Below are positions 45,171-57,287 of a DNA stretch of 64,000 nucleotides, one piece after another. The position numbers were made by a program, and so were the translations under genes. Source of the stretch: Cephalotus follicularis (Eukaryota; Streptophyta; Magnoliopsida; Oxalidales; Cephalotaceae); contig BDDD01002234.1 in NCBI GenBank assembly GCA_001972305.1, positions 1 through 64,000 on the forward strand. The letters are read 5' to 3'. How positions within the stretch are numbered: the stretch's first letter is position 1; every line of letters begins with the position of its first letter. The notes below the pieces were generated by a model. The model made no database searches. It saw only the letters and a program-made list of their open reading frames with translations, and was not told the origin of the DNA.

Positions 45171-46860
45171 TTGTGCTGCATTGATTTTCAGATACAAAGC
45201 CAAAATGATCAAAGTGTATGAATACTAGTCAAATTGGTGCGAATTGAAGACAAGAAGATCAAAGCTTGAAGAATTGGTAGTTTTCTACAGAAAACAGGGC
45301 AAAGCGTCGACGGGTTCCACTTAAGCGTCAACGCCTATCTTCAAAGCGCTGTCGGATTCATTAAAAGCGTCGACACTTTACGCTTGCATTCTCTGCTCTG
45401 TTCTTGACACTTCATATAAAGCGTCAACATCAATATTTATGGTGTCAACGTGTTGGAAATTTAATGTTTTGGCGTTAACACCATATGTAGTTGTCAACAA
45501 CAAGAATTGCACAATTCAGACAGTAGCCATAATCGTTAACGTGTAATAAGGAAGATGTAAACGCAATGTTAAGCATCGATGCCTTGCTTGTAAACGTCGA
45601 CACTTAACACTCAATTCTGCTCAATAACGCGAAGTTCAAATTGACGCATAGCGCACCAATCACATATCAAAGCGTCAACGCCCAGAGACTACACGTCGAC
45701 GCGCCAGGCAACAAAAAATGGAAAGTTTTTGCTGATTGTAATATTTTTCTTAAGTGGATTATTTAGGTTAGAGTCATTTTCCATTTTGATGCAGTTTTGT
45801 GAATATAAAAACAAAGGGAGGCCGTCCATAGGTAGAGAGTAGTAGCCGCCTCCCTCTTTCTCCTTTGTTCAGTTTTTATTCTAAATGTTTTGTAGCTAAG
45901 CTTTCAAGGTTTTTAGGGTTAAAATAAGCCATTAGATGCACTGAAATTCTCCATCAATAAAATCCTTGAATATTTGATTTGTTCTTCAATTTTCTGCCTT
46001 CACACACACTTTGTATGTCTTATTAAAATCCATATACACTTTGTCGATGAAGAAGAAATTTGCTGAATGAATTGTGTTTAATGAAATCAATGGAGTCTAC
46101 TCATATGGTTTGTCACGCCAAACACACTCCGTATAGACCTAGCATGACTACTCATACGATTTTTTGCCGCTGCCACACTCCGTATAGACCTAGCATGACT
46201 ACTCATACGATTTTTCATCACAGTCGCTATAGACCTAGCATGACTACTCATACGATTTGTCATCATAGTCGTACTCCGTATTGACCTAGCTACCATTGGT
46301 TATCAAGGTTTGAGCAATCAAGTAAGTGAGTTTATCAATATAATCTATGGTGAGTTTCTATACCCTAAAACCGATTTTAATTTACATATTTTATTCAGCT
46401 TATTCTCTGCTTTGATTAGTTCATAATTTTGCATGCTTTATTTTTGTTAAGTTTCACATAAATACCCATAACCGTCGACGCCTACCCTGTAAGCGTTGAC
46501 GCTTTAAGTGTTTTTCTTCAATTTTCGCAGATGCCGTCTGTCGACACTTTCTGTGCTTTTGTTTATTCACGTCAATGCTTAGTGACAAAGCATCGATGCC
46601 TTTGTTATCTGTTTCAATTCAGTAGTTTATTTTGCATGTTTAGGAGTATAAATAGATAATTACCCTCAATTTTGCATACTTTGCCTAGGTTAAATAGATT
46701 ATAACTAATTTAGCTTGTTTCATAGCGTTCGACCCGTTACTCACAACCGTGCACTTGCAGTATAAATTTAAAACATTCAAAATTCATGAATAGCAGACCT
46801 CCCTAGAAACCCCCTTTCTAGTCTATCGGCACCTGGCCAGGTTTTTTCGAGTTTGCAATG
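45171..46860 (+). repeat. L8: LTR-like repeat with two box arrays
   Basis: Box cores at 45306, 45327, 45351, 45369 and on to about 45695, then a TATA-like ATATAAAAAC at 45804-45813, then a leader. A later pair is at 46474 and 46495 (21 apart). A 51-bp tandem repeat lies at 46125-46290. The text near 46730-46780 (GTTCGACCCG..., CCGTGCACTTGC) resembles Tat/Athila leader sequence, but the element cannot be classified. Both ends are uncertain. Confidence 0.5.
46125..46290 (+). repeat. 51-bp tandem repeat
   Basis: Units contain ACTCCGTATAGACCTAGCAT and GACTACTCATACGATTT. TATAGACC starts at 46132, 46183 and 46228, and TATTGACC at 46279; periods 51, 45 and 51. Confidence 0.85.
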
Positions 46861-47607
46861 GACACATATATTATAGAGCCGTTCACCCTCATTACAGGTG
46901 TGACGATCCCATGTTGCACACTCGCCCATACATCAATATAGCTCCCACAAGGCCCAAAGACAACCCGTTTTCCAGCTCGTGGCTAGGGCTGAGGAAGGCG
47001 AAAATCAAAGCCAGGTGGTTACAACACAATGCATGCCAGCCGCTCAAGTCTAAGGAACAACGCAAGTCATGTATGGCCTACTAGTCACAGTTGACTATAC
47101 ACTACCAAGACCAATAGGAATCCTATGACATAGGTAACGACCATCCAAATAGGTTTCCTATGGTGGGTCAGTTCAGTGAACACGCTTCCATTGCGTGCAC
47201 CCGGCATTAGTTTTAGGGTAAACCCAAGTGGCAATGAGATTATCCACCCTCCACTAAACCTGGGAGCAAGCATAACACGGCAAGTCTATTCAGTTCATCA
47301 ATTGCCCTAAGAAAGTGAACCTATGACTTGGAACATTTTGTCAAAAGGGAGTAAGGAACTCATTCTCATAGCCTCCCCGGCATGAGATCCAACCTTTTGA
47401 ATGACAGGGTGCTATATGTGTATTCAGTTAATGTGTTAATTCAGCTGATCAATAATAATCGTATTGGGATAAACATATAGTTGTGCCATAACTTCAGGAA
47501 TATGAAAAATTAAACATAAATGGAATTAAGAATGTATTAATAAGGAGTGTGTAATACATATACATGCAACCACCTCTTGGCTTGCAAGGACACCCCTAAC
47601 CTAACAC
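46861..47607 (-). repeat. L9: fragment related to L5
   Basis: Same orientation and order as 31640-32400, over about 740 bases. Ends where the LTR of element F begins. No coding sequence recognised. Confidence 0.65.
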
Positions 47608-48375
47608 TTTGCATGTTCCCTATAACAACTGATATCCTACTGAGAACGGATATGACGTTCCACACGACAACTTCCTTTCGGAAGTCACCACATGGTTTTT
47701 ATAAAACTCACTTTAAACTTGAAAATCAAAAAGTCAAACGTTTCCAAAACTTTGAAAATTTTTCTAACTCTTAAATTTTTACGAAAATCGGGCATGTAGT
47801 ATTCGTTTATCGGACTATGCCCCCTGTAAAGAAAACGCAGTTTATATGGCTACACTCCCGAAGGAGGAATCAATTGATTTTAAATGGGCTCAGCCCTTTG
47901 AAAAACCACAATTTAAACTAATAACGTGCATGGGTTGGGCTCAGCCTCAACCATTTTATCAAAGCATGCAAAGTAAATCCATAGGGCTTGGCCCTTTTAA
48001 AAGCAAAACCATAAGAGCAAACATTTTTATAAAAACATAAGTAAATGCTTAATTAAATGTTGATGTCTTGATAATATGCATGCGTCGAAATCCTGGTAGC
48101 ATGCCCTGCCTCCGTGGTCAAACATCTACAGCAACAAGCTATCAATCATCTTGCCTCTATCTAGAAAGGAAAGAAAAAGGAGGGGGTTAATCCAAATGAC
48201 TAAGCGAGTAGAAACAATAAATACATCTCCCATAACTATATACCGAATAAAAAGAGAAATGATATAAGCTCAAGGTAGAATGCAATGTAAATCTACAGCA
48301 AGAAATGAAATCAAGATCCAAAAGGATAGTTAAAATCAACAGAAGATATCAAGATCCATAACAAATCATGATCCA

Positions 48376-48432
48376 CAAGGGATATCGAGATCACAAGAGA
48401 TATCGAGATCACAAAGGGATATCGAGATTCTC
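48376..48432. repeat. Short tandem repeat GATATCGAGATCACAA
   Basis: Three or more imperfect copies of about 17 bases. Confidence 0.75.
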
Positions 48433-49119
48433 GATGTGTAAACGAAATCCACAATATAAATGAAGTCCACAATGTAAATGAGAATCCCAAATGTAAAAGA
48501 AATCAGGAAAAGGGATCTCGATATTCGACAAATGGCTCCACAATATAACATGAGTCAGGAAAGTAAACAAGATTATCAAAAGAGATCCACAATTGTTACC
48601 ATAGACATTAACAAGGCTCCATAATTGAAACTCGGATGTCAACGATAAAAGTTTCATTGAACAAACTCAAGCTCAAGACTTTCCAAGTACAATAAAATCA
48701 GAGTATATAAAATATCAATAATCACAGATATGATCGAGAATATAAACTCATGCTGGGTAAAACCAATAAGTGACAGAAATGAAAGACCATCATGGCACCA
48801 TGAAAGAACGCTCAAGCTCATCAAATGCAATAACGCAAGAATCCATGAAACAATCTCAATGATTAAGCCAATACTCTACAATACGATAGACTCACAATGA
48901 AATAACCGGTGACCCAACAAAGAAGTCCACTGAACAAATATCATCTCAAGACAATAATCATGTATATGAGAGTCACAATAATATCAAGTATCTGGATATC
49001 AAAGCTTAAAGATACGATCATAACTCAAATGAGAGTATCAATATCAAGAATGTAATATGTGCCCAAAGAATCATAAACATATAAGAGGATGCTGGTACCA
49101 ATCATGTCACTGCCTCATA

Positions 49120-49252
49120 TCCCTGCCAAATCACATGGCGTCATATCATATCCCCGCCAAATCACATGGCGTCTTATCATACCCCATCGCCAAATCACAT
49201 GGCGTCATATCATACCCCCGCCAAATCACATGGCGTCATATCATAACCGCTG
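49120..49252. repeat. 31-bp tandem repeat, four copies
   Basis: The core GCCAAATCACATGGCGTC starts at 49125, 49156, 49189 and 49220 (steps 31, 33, 31), linked by ATATCATACCCC-like sequence. Confidence 0.9.
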
Positions 49253-51524
49253 CAGCAATAATACTAGGTAAGGCTACAGGATGTGATCATCATCCATCAT
49301 ATAGCGGTGTAGAGTGCCTACCTCTGCCTCGAATGAGGGGCCGACATGATCAGTGCACGGACCCAACCATCGTCCAAAAAACCCTCATGCATACTCAACC
49401 TCATCCGAGGGACCGTGTGCAATATATACATATCAGCAACCAACACAGTCCAATAGGACGACAATGGAGCAGCTCTGCTGCACTCACACTCAGCAAACCA
49501 TCATAGACAATAGTATGCCGCAGATCCAGGTATGGAACCTGGGGGCAGTTTCCACATAACACCCCATCATAGACCAATGGGCCTGCTAAGTATAGTTGAG
49601 CGTTGAACATATACCTCTCCTTGGACCGGTAGTACATATCAAAGAACCCTGTACCCAACATCAGAGTATATCATAGTATAACGATATAACAAGTCACGAT
49701 ATCACAAATGTGAGAAGGTGGCCAAGTCATCCAGAACATCGAGCATATACTCGCTCGGAATCATATCACAATGATGAATATAACAACAGAAGACAACCGG
49801 GATACAAATCCCCGACAATAGCATAATTACCAGACAATAGGGTACATATGGATAATATGACTCTTAAACAATGAAGAAGTGAACATCACAATGAATTAAC
49901 ATATCGAATGTGGAAATCAATACAAATCAACAAATCCGACTCTCAATAGCCATCTCATAAAAGAATCCAAAAAGGGCACCAATATCATCAAGAACAAGTA
50001 CAATGAGAGTAAGGGAAGAGAATCTCCCACTCAAAAACACATAGCTCTCACAACAACGATCTCTCAAAATGGATAAAGATTTTCCAACGATACCCATAAT
50101 AAGGTCCAACTATAACGATACGGAGATGGAAAGAATATAATAGCAATAGCAATAAAACAAAATACATCTCCGTAGGAGCCAAACAGATATACAACAGCAA
50201 CAAAAACATATATGTCCACATGAGCCAATGCGGATATAACAGCAAGGAGACAAGGTGAGTATACAATCAATCATCGTGTCATATCAACATAAACTTTCAA
50301 TCAGAATACCAATAGAGGGCTCAAAGCAAACGATTACGGAATCGATTTCAAATCATTTATCAACAAGTCATATCAATATGAACATTCAATCGAATACCAA
50401 TAAAGGGTTCAATCGAGAATTTCAATAAAGGATTTCAAGAAACCATTATGGAATCATATAACAAGCCATATCTTATGATAAAATCAAACAACGAAGGCTA
50501 TCAACAATTATAGGAATAAATTCCAAATCAGATTATCAACAAATCAAATGATAGTTAAGAATCGCAATAAAGGCACACATCAATCATCAACAAATTTCAA
50601 AATCAAATAAAATAAAGGAAGGAGATGTTCTACTCACAATATCAATGCCGATTACTACCACGGACTAACCCCTTTAAGCTTCAATATGTCATCGGTTCTC
50701 GTCCTCGTTTCGAAACTCTACCATCCTTCACGCTGCATAAACATAACATGTATCGTTACGACCTACACATAGGAAACATAATTTGTCGTAATCGGAACTC
50801 CGACAAGATTTCCGATCAACCTGTCGAAGTTTCGCCGACACCCAAAACAACCCCCAAAACTAATGGTCAACACGTTACTGATCGAAACTCACTGTGACTC
50901 GCTCGGGAATGGGTAGCCACCGTCGGTAGTGAGTTTGACTCACTGAGTCAACTCACCGGTCATCCAACAATTATGGCCACTTCACAAAAAGGTGTCCCCA
51001 AGTTCGTACTGCGCGTCTCCGCCTGTAAATCCCCAAGAATCGGTGGCTATCTCCACGGTGGACCTCCATCCGAGATGCCATTTCCCTGGTCTCGCCACCA
51101 CTGGCCTCCACTACCTCCAGGCTACTCATTGGTGGCCGAGACTCACCGGGACTCGACGTAAAATACAGCGTCCTAGGCGACAGCGAGTCAAAACGTTGAG
51201 TTGACTCAAACGGCAAAAATTCGGCCGACTCCAGCCGAATAACGCCTCAACGACCGTCAAAATGGGAAGAGCTGGTCTTCACGATGAAAACCAGCCCCAC
51301 ATGCGACAGTATTGGCGGTGGGGAAGCAATGGCAGTGGCCGTTCGACGCAGAAGAAAAGAAAAGATAAGGGAGACGAAAGAGGAAGAAGAAAAGGAAGGG
51401 TTACCTGGCAGTGGAAGTCACTATTTTTCTCTACCCAGTCGCCGGTCCAACGCATCCTGCATCTCTCTCTCTCTCTGCCGTTTGCTATTGCCTGGCACCA
51501 CTCTCATGTCTCTCATCTTTCTTC

Positions 51525-51596
51525 ACACGGGCGCTAAGCGCCCGTGTCCATTTCTTTTAATTGCCTGGCGCGTCTAGCACCTTCTAGACGCGCCCA
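51525..51596. other. Two adjacent GC-rich perfect hairpins in the F LTR
   Basis: First: 51525-51535 pairs with 51537-51547 (11 bp arms, one-base centre, arm ACACGGGCGCT). Second: 51565-51577 pairs with 51583-51596 (arm CGCGTCTAG plus flanks, one bulge, five-base loop). The surrounding sequence is A/T-rich. Confidence 0.85.
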
Positions 51597-51756
51597 GCTT
51601 GTTTCCTTTTTTTTTTAAATATATAAATATATAATAACAATAATACTAATAACATTAATAATATTAAAAAGCTCACGTCATGCACGTCACACATCTTAAA
51701 TGTGACACAGGGTGTCACAATCTCCCCCCCTTAAGAAATTTCATCCTCGAAATTTA

Positions 51757-54156
51757 CTCACATCACATTGTAAAGTAAACTTTGTATCGAATGCTCATGG
51801 ATCTGTACTGTTACTCCCTCAACAATGAGAGGTGGAAGCTATCATGAATGCATTCTAGCTCTGTAGATGAGTTGGTTATAGCCAAGTCTTGCCTGTGTCT
51901 GTGGAAATCCTACAACAAAGCTCGTTTTTAGTACTATTCTCATTAAGCATGCTTAACTTCTGAGTTTCGATGGGATCTAATGCATACGTACTAATATGAT
52001 CGCATACCCAAGTGGTCTAGGTCATAGATGAGCTGAATCGATAGATGAGAGTAGTTGGTTGGTCATCCCAATATGACTTATATCTCATCACACCTTAGTT
52101 GTGTCTGTGTTGATCATATAACGAAGTCGATCGCGACATGCTCCCACATGTCATCAAAAACTACATGAGCCACCCATTCAAGCCAACATGCAAGTTGTGG
52201 GGTCAACAAGGCATCTGAACATCATACATGTCGAGCGATAAACACTTGGACAGCGAATAAGGAACGAAGTCCCACGTGCATTTGATATTCCGTATCTAAC
52301 TATGCGAGAAAAGTCCAATAGCCCATAACAACGTTGAATGAACAACGTATACTTGGACCACAAAAACTATAACATGGTCAGCCAACACCTAAAAAGGCAT
52401 CGGGAAAAAATCTTCTGATGGACAATGGGATTCCGTTTCATAGGTATGCAGCACAAGATCTCAAACGCAATCCACCAATAGCAAGGATGTCCGAAGACAA
52501 AAGTGAAGAGGCATTCGTATTGATCGATCGATGAATCAACATGGAGTCAGCCAAGCCACGCAACCAAAATACCACTCAAGCACCCAACGTACACAAAGCA
52601 AGAGGTTGTCTAAATGAACCACAAATCAAAATGATGAATAGTCAACATCAAACATGTGGAAACATCGAGAGAACCAATGCTTGCATCGATAGCCGTGATA
52701 TAAGAATGAGTAAATACTCCTAGTGCGGATAATCAAAACTGACAATCGAAGCATCGTGTACAGAATGCACAAGCTCAAGGTACCATGAAGGCAGGTTGCA
52801 TGTACTCATGTCATTATACATACAAACGCAATCACACGCAGAAGAACATGCATATAAATACGTAGATATCTCATGCAAACACTACATTATGCACAGACAA
52901 TCGCCAAGCGCACACAATTGCATTGCTGGCACAAGGGCACAACAATCATAGCATACTCTTCTGCTTGAGAATATAAAGCAGCTGCAATTGCTCGAAGTTT
53001 CGCTATTGCTCCATATTAAGTTGCTGGTATGTTGAACATCTCATTATCAAAACTGCAATATTTCTCTTCATGTTGTTCTACCAGAAGTGCTCCCTCAAGC
53101 GACGACACACTTGGTATTTTTAGATTGTATCGCGGAAAAATGAGTTATGACTTTCACAGAAAACTTATGTATGACAGCTCCATCGTGAGACGCACATAAC
53201 CTGTCCCATACATCCATGTTCCATTGTCTCAAAGTGAGCAGTCAGTGCGGTTACAATTCTATCACCGAGCATCACTGATCCGGTCCTGCAATATCGGTCT
53301 CTCCCGAAGAGTAGACGATAGCGCTCCCATGCATAAGGCTAACAGGTTCACGTGCAATGATTTGAAAACTCATCCGAAGATAAGCAATAGAAGTATAAAA
53401 CTTCTTACTCAAATCATTAATAATCACGTTTACCTTGGGTATTCGTTAACTTAAGCGTACTCCTTAATCATCTATGCGTAGCACTGCTCGAGGTTTGAAT
53501 CTCTATCGATAAAGATCTACATGCGGCCGACATTCATCCACAATAGATGATGTCATCTCGACATAACCCTTATAGACTAAAACCTTCACTATACTCCGCT
53601 TACGGTTCCACTAAATACTCAAGCAGAAACGTACCATACCGGTTGCCTGACTCTCTTCTGACAATTCATCACTGTCAACGATTCATCACTGCGAAGCAGT
53701 ACTGGAACATATACAAAAACCATAGAGTAGTTTCGCTAATGCATTTGAGGTGCTCTGTCATGCACATCGTGCCTTAATAGCTTACAAAGTCTAGAGTAGC
53801 TAGGCTATAGCCCACTAGAACTCTGACTCAGACATATCGATTAATAAAGGGCTATAGAAAAGATAACGTCCTCGTGGCTAACTTGACCGCTAGCCAAAAC
53901 AGAGATAACGTCCTAAAATATCTCCGGCCTTAGAATCCTCATTCTTACATCTTACTCTAATTCTACATAAGCCGCCTATCTAGTAACCATAAAAGGTCTT
54001 ACTATTTATATCCACAGCGAGACCATCTTACCGACCACGGAGCATGCTACCGAACACATGACACTGATGCAATGCATGATATGCAATAGTTTGTAAAACT
54101 TAAAACCACTTTTGGAAAACAGTTTACGATACAAGTCTAGAGAATCTAAAACCAAA
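51757..54156 (-). other. Internal region of F, no gene recognised
   Basis: Only short frames on either strand. I see no zinc knuckle, protease, RT or integrase motif. The composition is mixed, with many isolated CpG sites. At the position next to the PPT, where gypsy elements have the chromodomain end, nothing similar is seen. Confidence 0.6.
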
Positions 54157-54168
54157 AGCTCTGATACC
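54157..54168 (-). promoter_or_regulatory. Primer binding site of F
   Basis: The minus strand reads TGGTATCAGAGC, four bases inside the LTR end at 54173. Confidence 0.85.
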
Positions 54169-54172
54169 AAAA

Positions 54173-54484
54173 TGTCACACCCGTTCCCTACAACAACCGA
54201 TATCCTACTGAGAACGGATATGATGTTCCACATGACAACTTCCTTTCGGAAGTCACCACATGGTTTTTATAGAACTCACTTTAAACTTGAAAATCAAAAA
54301 GTCAAACCTTTCCAAAACTTAGAAAAATTTTCAAGTTTTTAGAAAAGTCCAACTTTATGAAGCTTAACTTATGTTTTGATGAAATTGTTTTAAAGAAATT
54401 TGAAGTTTAAAGTGAGTTTTATAAAAATCATGTCATATCCGTTCTCGGTAGGATATCGGTTGTTGTCGGGAACGGCTGTGACAT
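54173..54484. repeat. Foldback of two LTR ends
   Basis: The left arm begins TGTCACACCCGTTCCC and the right arm ends GGGAACGGCTGTGACA. The arms pair over about 55 bases (54173-54226 with 54430-54484) and again over about 25 bases further in (ACTCACTTTAAACTT). The left arm has an extra ~30 bases between two CCACATG copies. The middle ~100 bases do not pair. The arms are the F LTR end in both orientations. Confidence 0.8.
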
Positions 54485-57287
54485 TGCATGTTAACAACTT
54501 ATTTAAGCATCAAAGGTCCTTGAGATGGATTGGTTTTGTAGAGAAAATTTTTGAAACCTACTTTCTTCTCTAGGCCGATATTTTTCAAGCTTAGGGTTTC
54601 TTTACAAAACAGATTCAACAAATGGTATCAGGGCTTAATTGATGCTTGTAAGTTATTTTAGTGATTGTGTTTGCTTGAATTGATTGAGCTCTTATGATAA
54701 TTGTGGCTTGAATTGGAAGCTAGGGTTACAAACTCACCATGGCAAAAATTTTCTTTTAAAGTTGTTTGAAAATGAATTTTATGGCCAAGGTTGTAATGAG
54801 GAGGATTTGGTGATCATTTTACTTTCTTGTATCTTGAACTACAAACCACCACATCTCCTCCTTAAGATCTCTTTTCATTTCAGGTTTGGTGGTGAAGAAA
54901 GTGGTGTTATGGTTGTTTTTATAAAAATTGGTTTCATTAAAAGTGATTAGAAGGTGAAAAGCATTATTTTTTGTGTTGGTCATTTTCACCTCCACCACCA
55001 ACCACCAACCACCATCAGCACCACCACCTCTCCTCCTTGGCCGACTCCATTAATAGAGACTTTAAAGTCTCTTGGTTGGTCAAACAAGATGATATGTTCA
55101 TCATGCCCTTTAAAATGATATGTAAACTATAAAGTGAGATATTTTGGCATTACAATTTGGATAAGATGAGTTGAAATTTTTTACTTCAAAATATCTAATT
55201 TTGTAAGGCTTAATCCTAGCCATTAGATGAGATCTTGATGGAGGGTTTGGATTAAGTTGGAGGTGAAAATGTCATGTGATGACATGGTCATTGGTTTATG
55301 AAATAGGGTTTAAACCCTTAGGGTTTTTCCCAACCCTTATGGTTTCCCAAACCCTAAATTATAAACCCTTAGGGTTCCCTTTGGGTTTCCCAAACCCTAA
55401 CCCTAGGTGCCATATTATAGTTTAGGATTTTAGAAACCCTAAAAATTGAATTCCAACCCTCAGGGTTTTCTAACCCTTAGTGTATAATTTTGGACTTCCA
55501 TAGTTACTCAATCAATTTACCATAGTAATAGTGGCAAATATATCACATTTTATATTACTTCATGAGATTGAATTAATATATATATATATACTTACTTCAT
55601 GGACTTGACCTAGTTTAGGGTTTTATATTCAGGTATTGAATAGTGTGATTATTGATGGGAATGTTTGTAATATTTTTTAATTGGGGCTTGTATACCTCTT
55701 CTCCCTCTTTATTCTATACTCATTAATTCTTTCTCCCTCCTTGTAACTCCCCTCGATTTAATTATCGAGGCTTCTATAGTTTAAAGTAGGAATTTGTATT
55801 TAATGATCAGAGAGTCGCAGCAGAAGCAAGGTTAAGAACAATCAAGACATTAAGAAGTATTACAAGACCCATGGAATGTATGGGGATAAAATTGCATGAT
55901 TGTAATAATCACACCTAGGGATAAGACCAGTGGCTTGCATAGAGCTCAAGCAAGTCATTGTAGTAAGAGTCTGTGATTTATCATTAGGGTGTTAGGATGT
56001 ATGAGATGCATGCCTAAATTTCTGCTAGAGGTTCCAACGACCTCTCCATATTATGCCATGTACCTGCAATATGATTAATAAATGTTTGGCCTAATAATTA
56101 AAATGTGACCTTACAATCCCTCAAACAACAAATATCAAGCATATGATGAAACCAATACTAAACAGTATTAGGTCACCGCCTTCCTCCATTACAATTAATG
56201 TGAATGATTCTGGGAGTGTAAACTTGTTGAGCACACTCAAGGTTTGCATTCTGGCAGGGTGTTCACATCAATAGAACATGAGATGTAGATACTAATGAAT
56301 TAGTGATCGGATTCGGTTTGGGCCACACCCAAGGTTCTTATCACTTATTCACATGTATGTTAATCCCCCACTCGGAATTACGGCCCATGAGATGGATTGC
56401 TAATTCTAGTCCCCATAATTTAAGGGTTATGGGATTCTCGAAAAACAATGGGAGGTATCAAAAAGTTTAAAGACCAAAACTTTATGTCTATACTTTTATT
56501 GAATTGAATTTCTGCTTTATTAATTATTTTCCTGTTTTATATCTATAGATCTCGCAATGACAAACCCACTTGTGCTCATTCTTGAGAAAAATGCACTTGG
56601 TCCAAATTATGTGGACTGACTCAGGAACTTGATAATCATTCTCAGTTCTGAAAGGATAGATTATATCCTTGAGGCCCCTATGCCTGCACAGCTCGCTGCT
56701 AATGCCTCTCCAGAGGATAGAGCTGTCTATAAGCAGTGGCTGGAGGATGACAATAAGGTTAGATGCTATATGATGGCATCTATGTCCAACACTCTCCAAG
56801 TACTACATGATTCTATGCGTGATGCTATAGCTATCCTGCTTCATCTCCGTGAGCTATACGGGGAAAATAGCAAGAATGCTCGTTTTCAGCTTACCGTCGA
56901 ATTGTTCGGCGCTAAGATGGCTGAAGGGACATCAATGAATGATCATGTGCTGAAGATGATCAATGCAATTGAGAGTCTTGCAGCTCTTGGCATCATCCAG
57001 GATGCAGAGCTAAGCACTGATCTCATTCTACATTCACTTCCTCCCTAATTTTCTAGTTTCATATCAAATTTTAACATGAACAGGATTGAGGCCACATTGG
57101 CTGATCTCCTGAACATGTTAAGGGAGGCGGAAGTGAATATGCAGAAGGATAAAATGCTCGTTCTTGTGGTGGGACAGTCCTCTAGGCCCAAGGGAATGGG
57201 CAAGTCTACCCTTGATAAGGGTAAGGCTAAACAGGGGGCACTGCCAACTAAGCCGCAAACTTTTAAAATAAAAAGAGCCAGACCAGC
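54485..57287 (+). mobile_element. C3: Ty1/copia fragment, leader and gag
   Basis: A copia-style primer site TGGTATCAGGGC at about 54621-54632 (one mismatch from the usual) is followed by a leader with GAATTGGAAGCTAGGGTTAC, then 55000-56540 of A/T-rich non-coding sequence, then gag from 56557. The long gap means an unrecognised insertion may lie between the primer site and gag, or they may belong to different copies. 55300-55480 has AACCCT-rich words but no telomere array. 55750-56540 shows no gene. The element is cut at 57288 by L10. Confidence 0.55.
56557..57287 (+). pseudogene. gag: gag of C3 (Ty1/copia)
   Basis: The ATG at 56557 gives MTNPLVLILEKNALGPNYVD, then a TGA where relatives have W (TGG to TGA). 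It continues LRNLIIILSSERIDYILEAPMP, AVYKQWLEDDNKVRCYMMASMSNTLQ, FGAKMAEGTSMNDHVLKMINAIESLAALG and LILHSLPP, a TAA in frame, then FISNFNMNRIEATLADLLNMLREAE and a basic tail. These are the blocks of the copia gag family with UBN2-type capsid, distinct from the Sirevirus gags here. No zinc knuckle is reached before the break at 57288. Two nonsense codons make it nonfunctional. Confidence 0.85.

Larger units (their letters stand above)
47608..51719 (-). repeat. LTR of F (about 4.1 kb)
   Basis: Right end GGGTGTCACA (51710-51719). The left part, 47614-47760, matches 54186-54340. The first ~10 bases at the left are degraded. Contains GATATCGAGATCACAA repeats (48380-48430), a 31-bp tandem repeat (49120-49250) and two GC-rich hairpins (51525-51596). 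Confidence 0.65.
47608..54172 (-). mobile_element. F: non-coding LTR retrotransposon derivative (LARD-like)
   Basis: Minus strand. A long LTR (47608-51719) is joined to a PPT (51720-51734) and the gypsy-type AAATTTCGAGGATGAAATT tract (51738-51756). A 2.4 kb internal region without gag or pol follows, then a PBS at 54157-54168, then the first part of a 5' LTR at 54173. Having PPT and PBS without genes fits a large derivative mobilised in trans, though heavy decay is an alternative. Confidence 0.6.

Noticed and set aside
45003-45221. Longer frame starting at 45003 for the env-like ORF
   Set aside because: The ATG at 45003 lies in the T-rich upstream sequence; the basic, serine-rich start at 45075 is more gene-like, and the tail after about 45160 belongs to the next repeat.
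49057-49506. 149-codon frame in the F LTR
   Set aside because: It covers the 31-bp tandem repeat inside a non-coding LTR; no family features.
55310-55480. Telomere-like AACCCTA words
   Set aside because: Copies are scattered and irregular, without a (CCCTAAA)n array; the same words occur at 29820-30200 in unrelated sequence.
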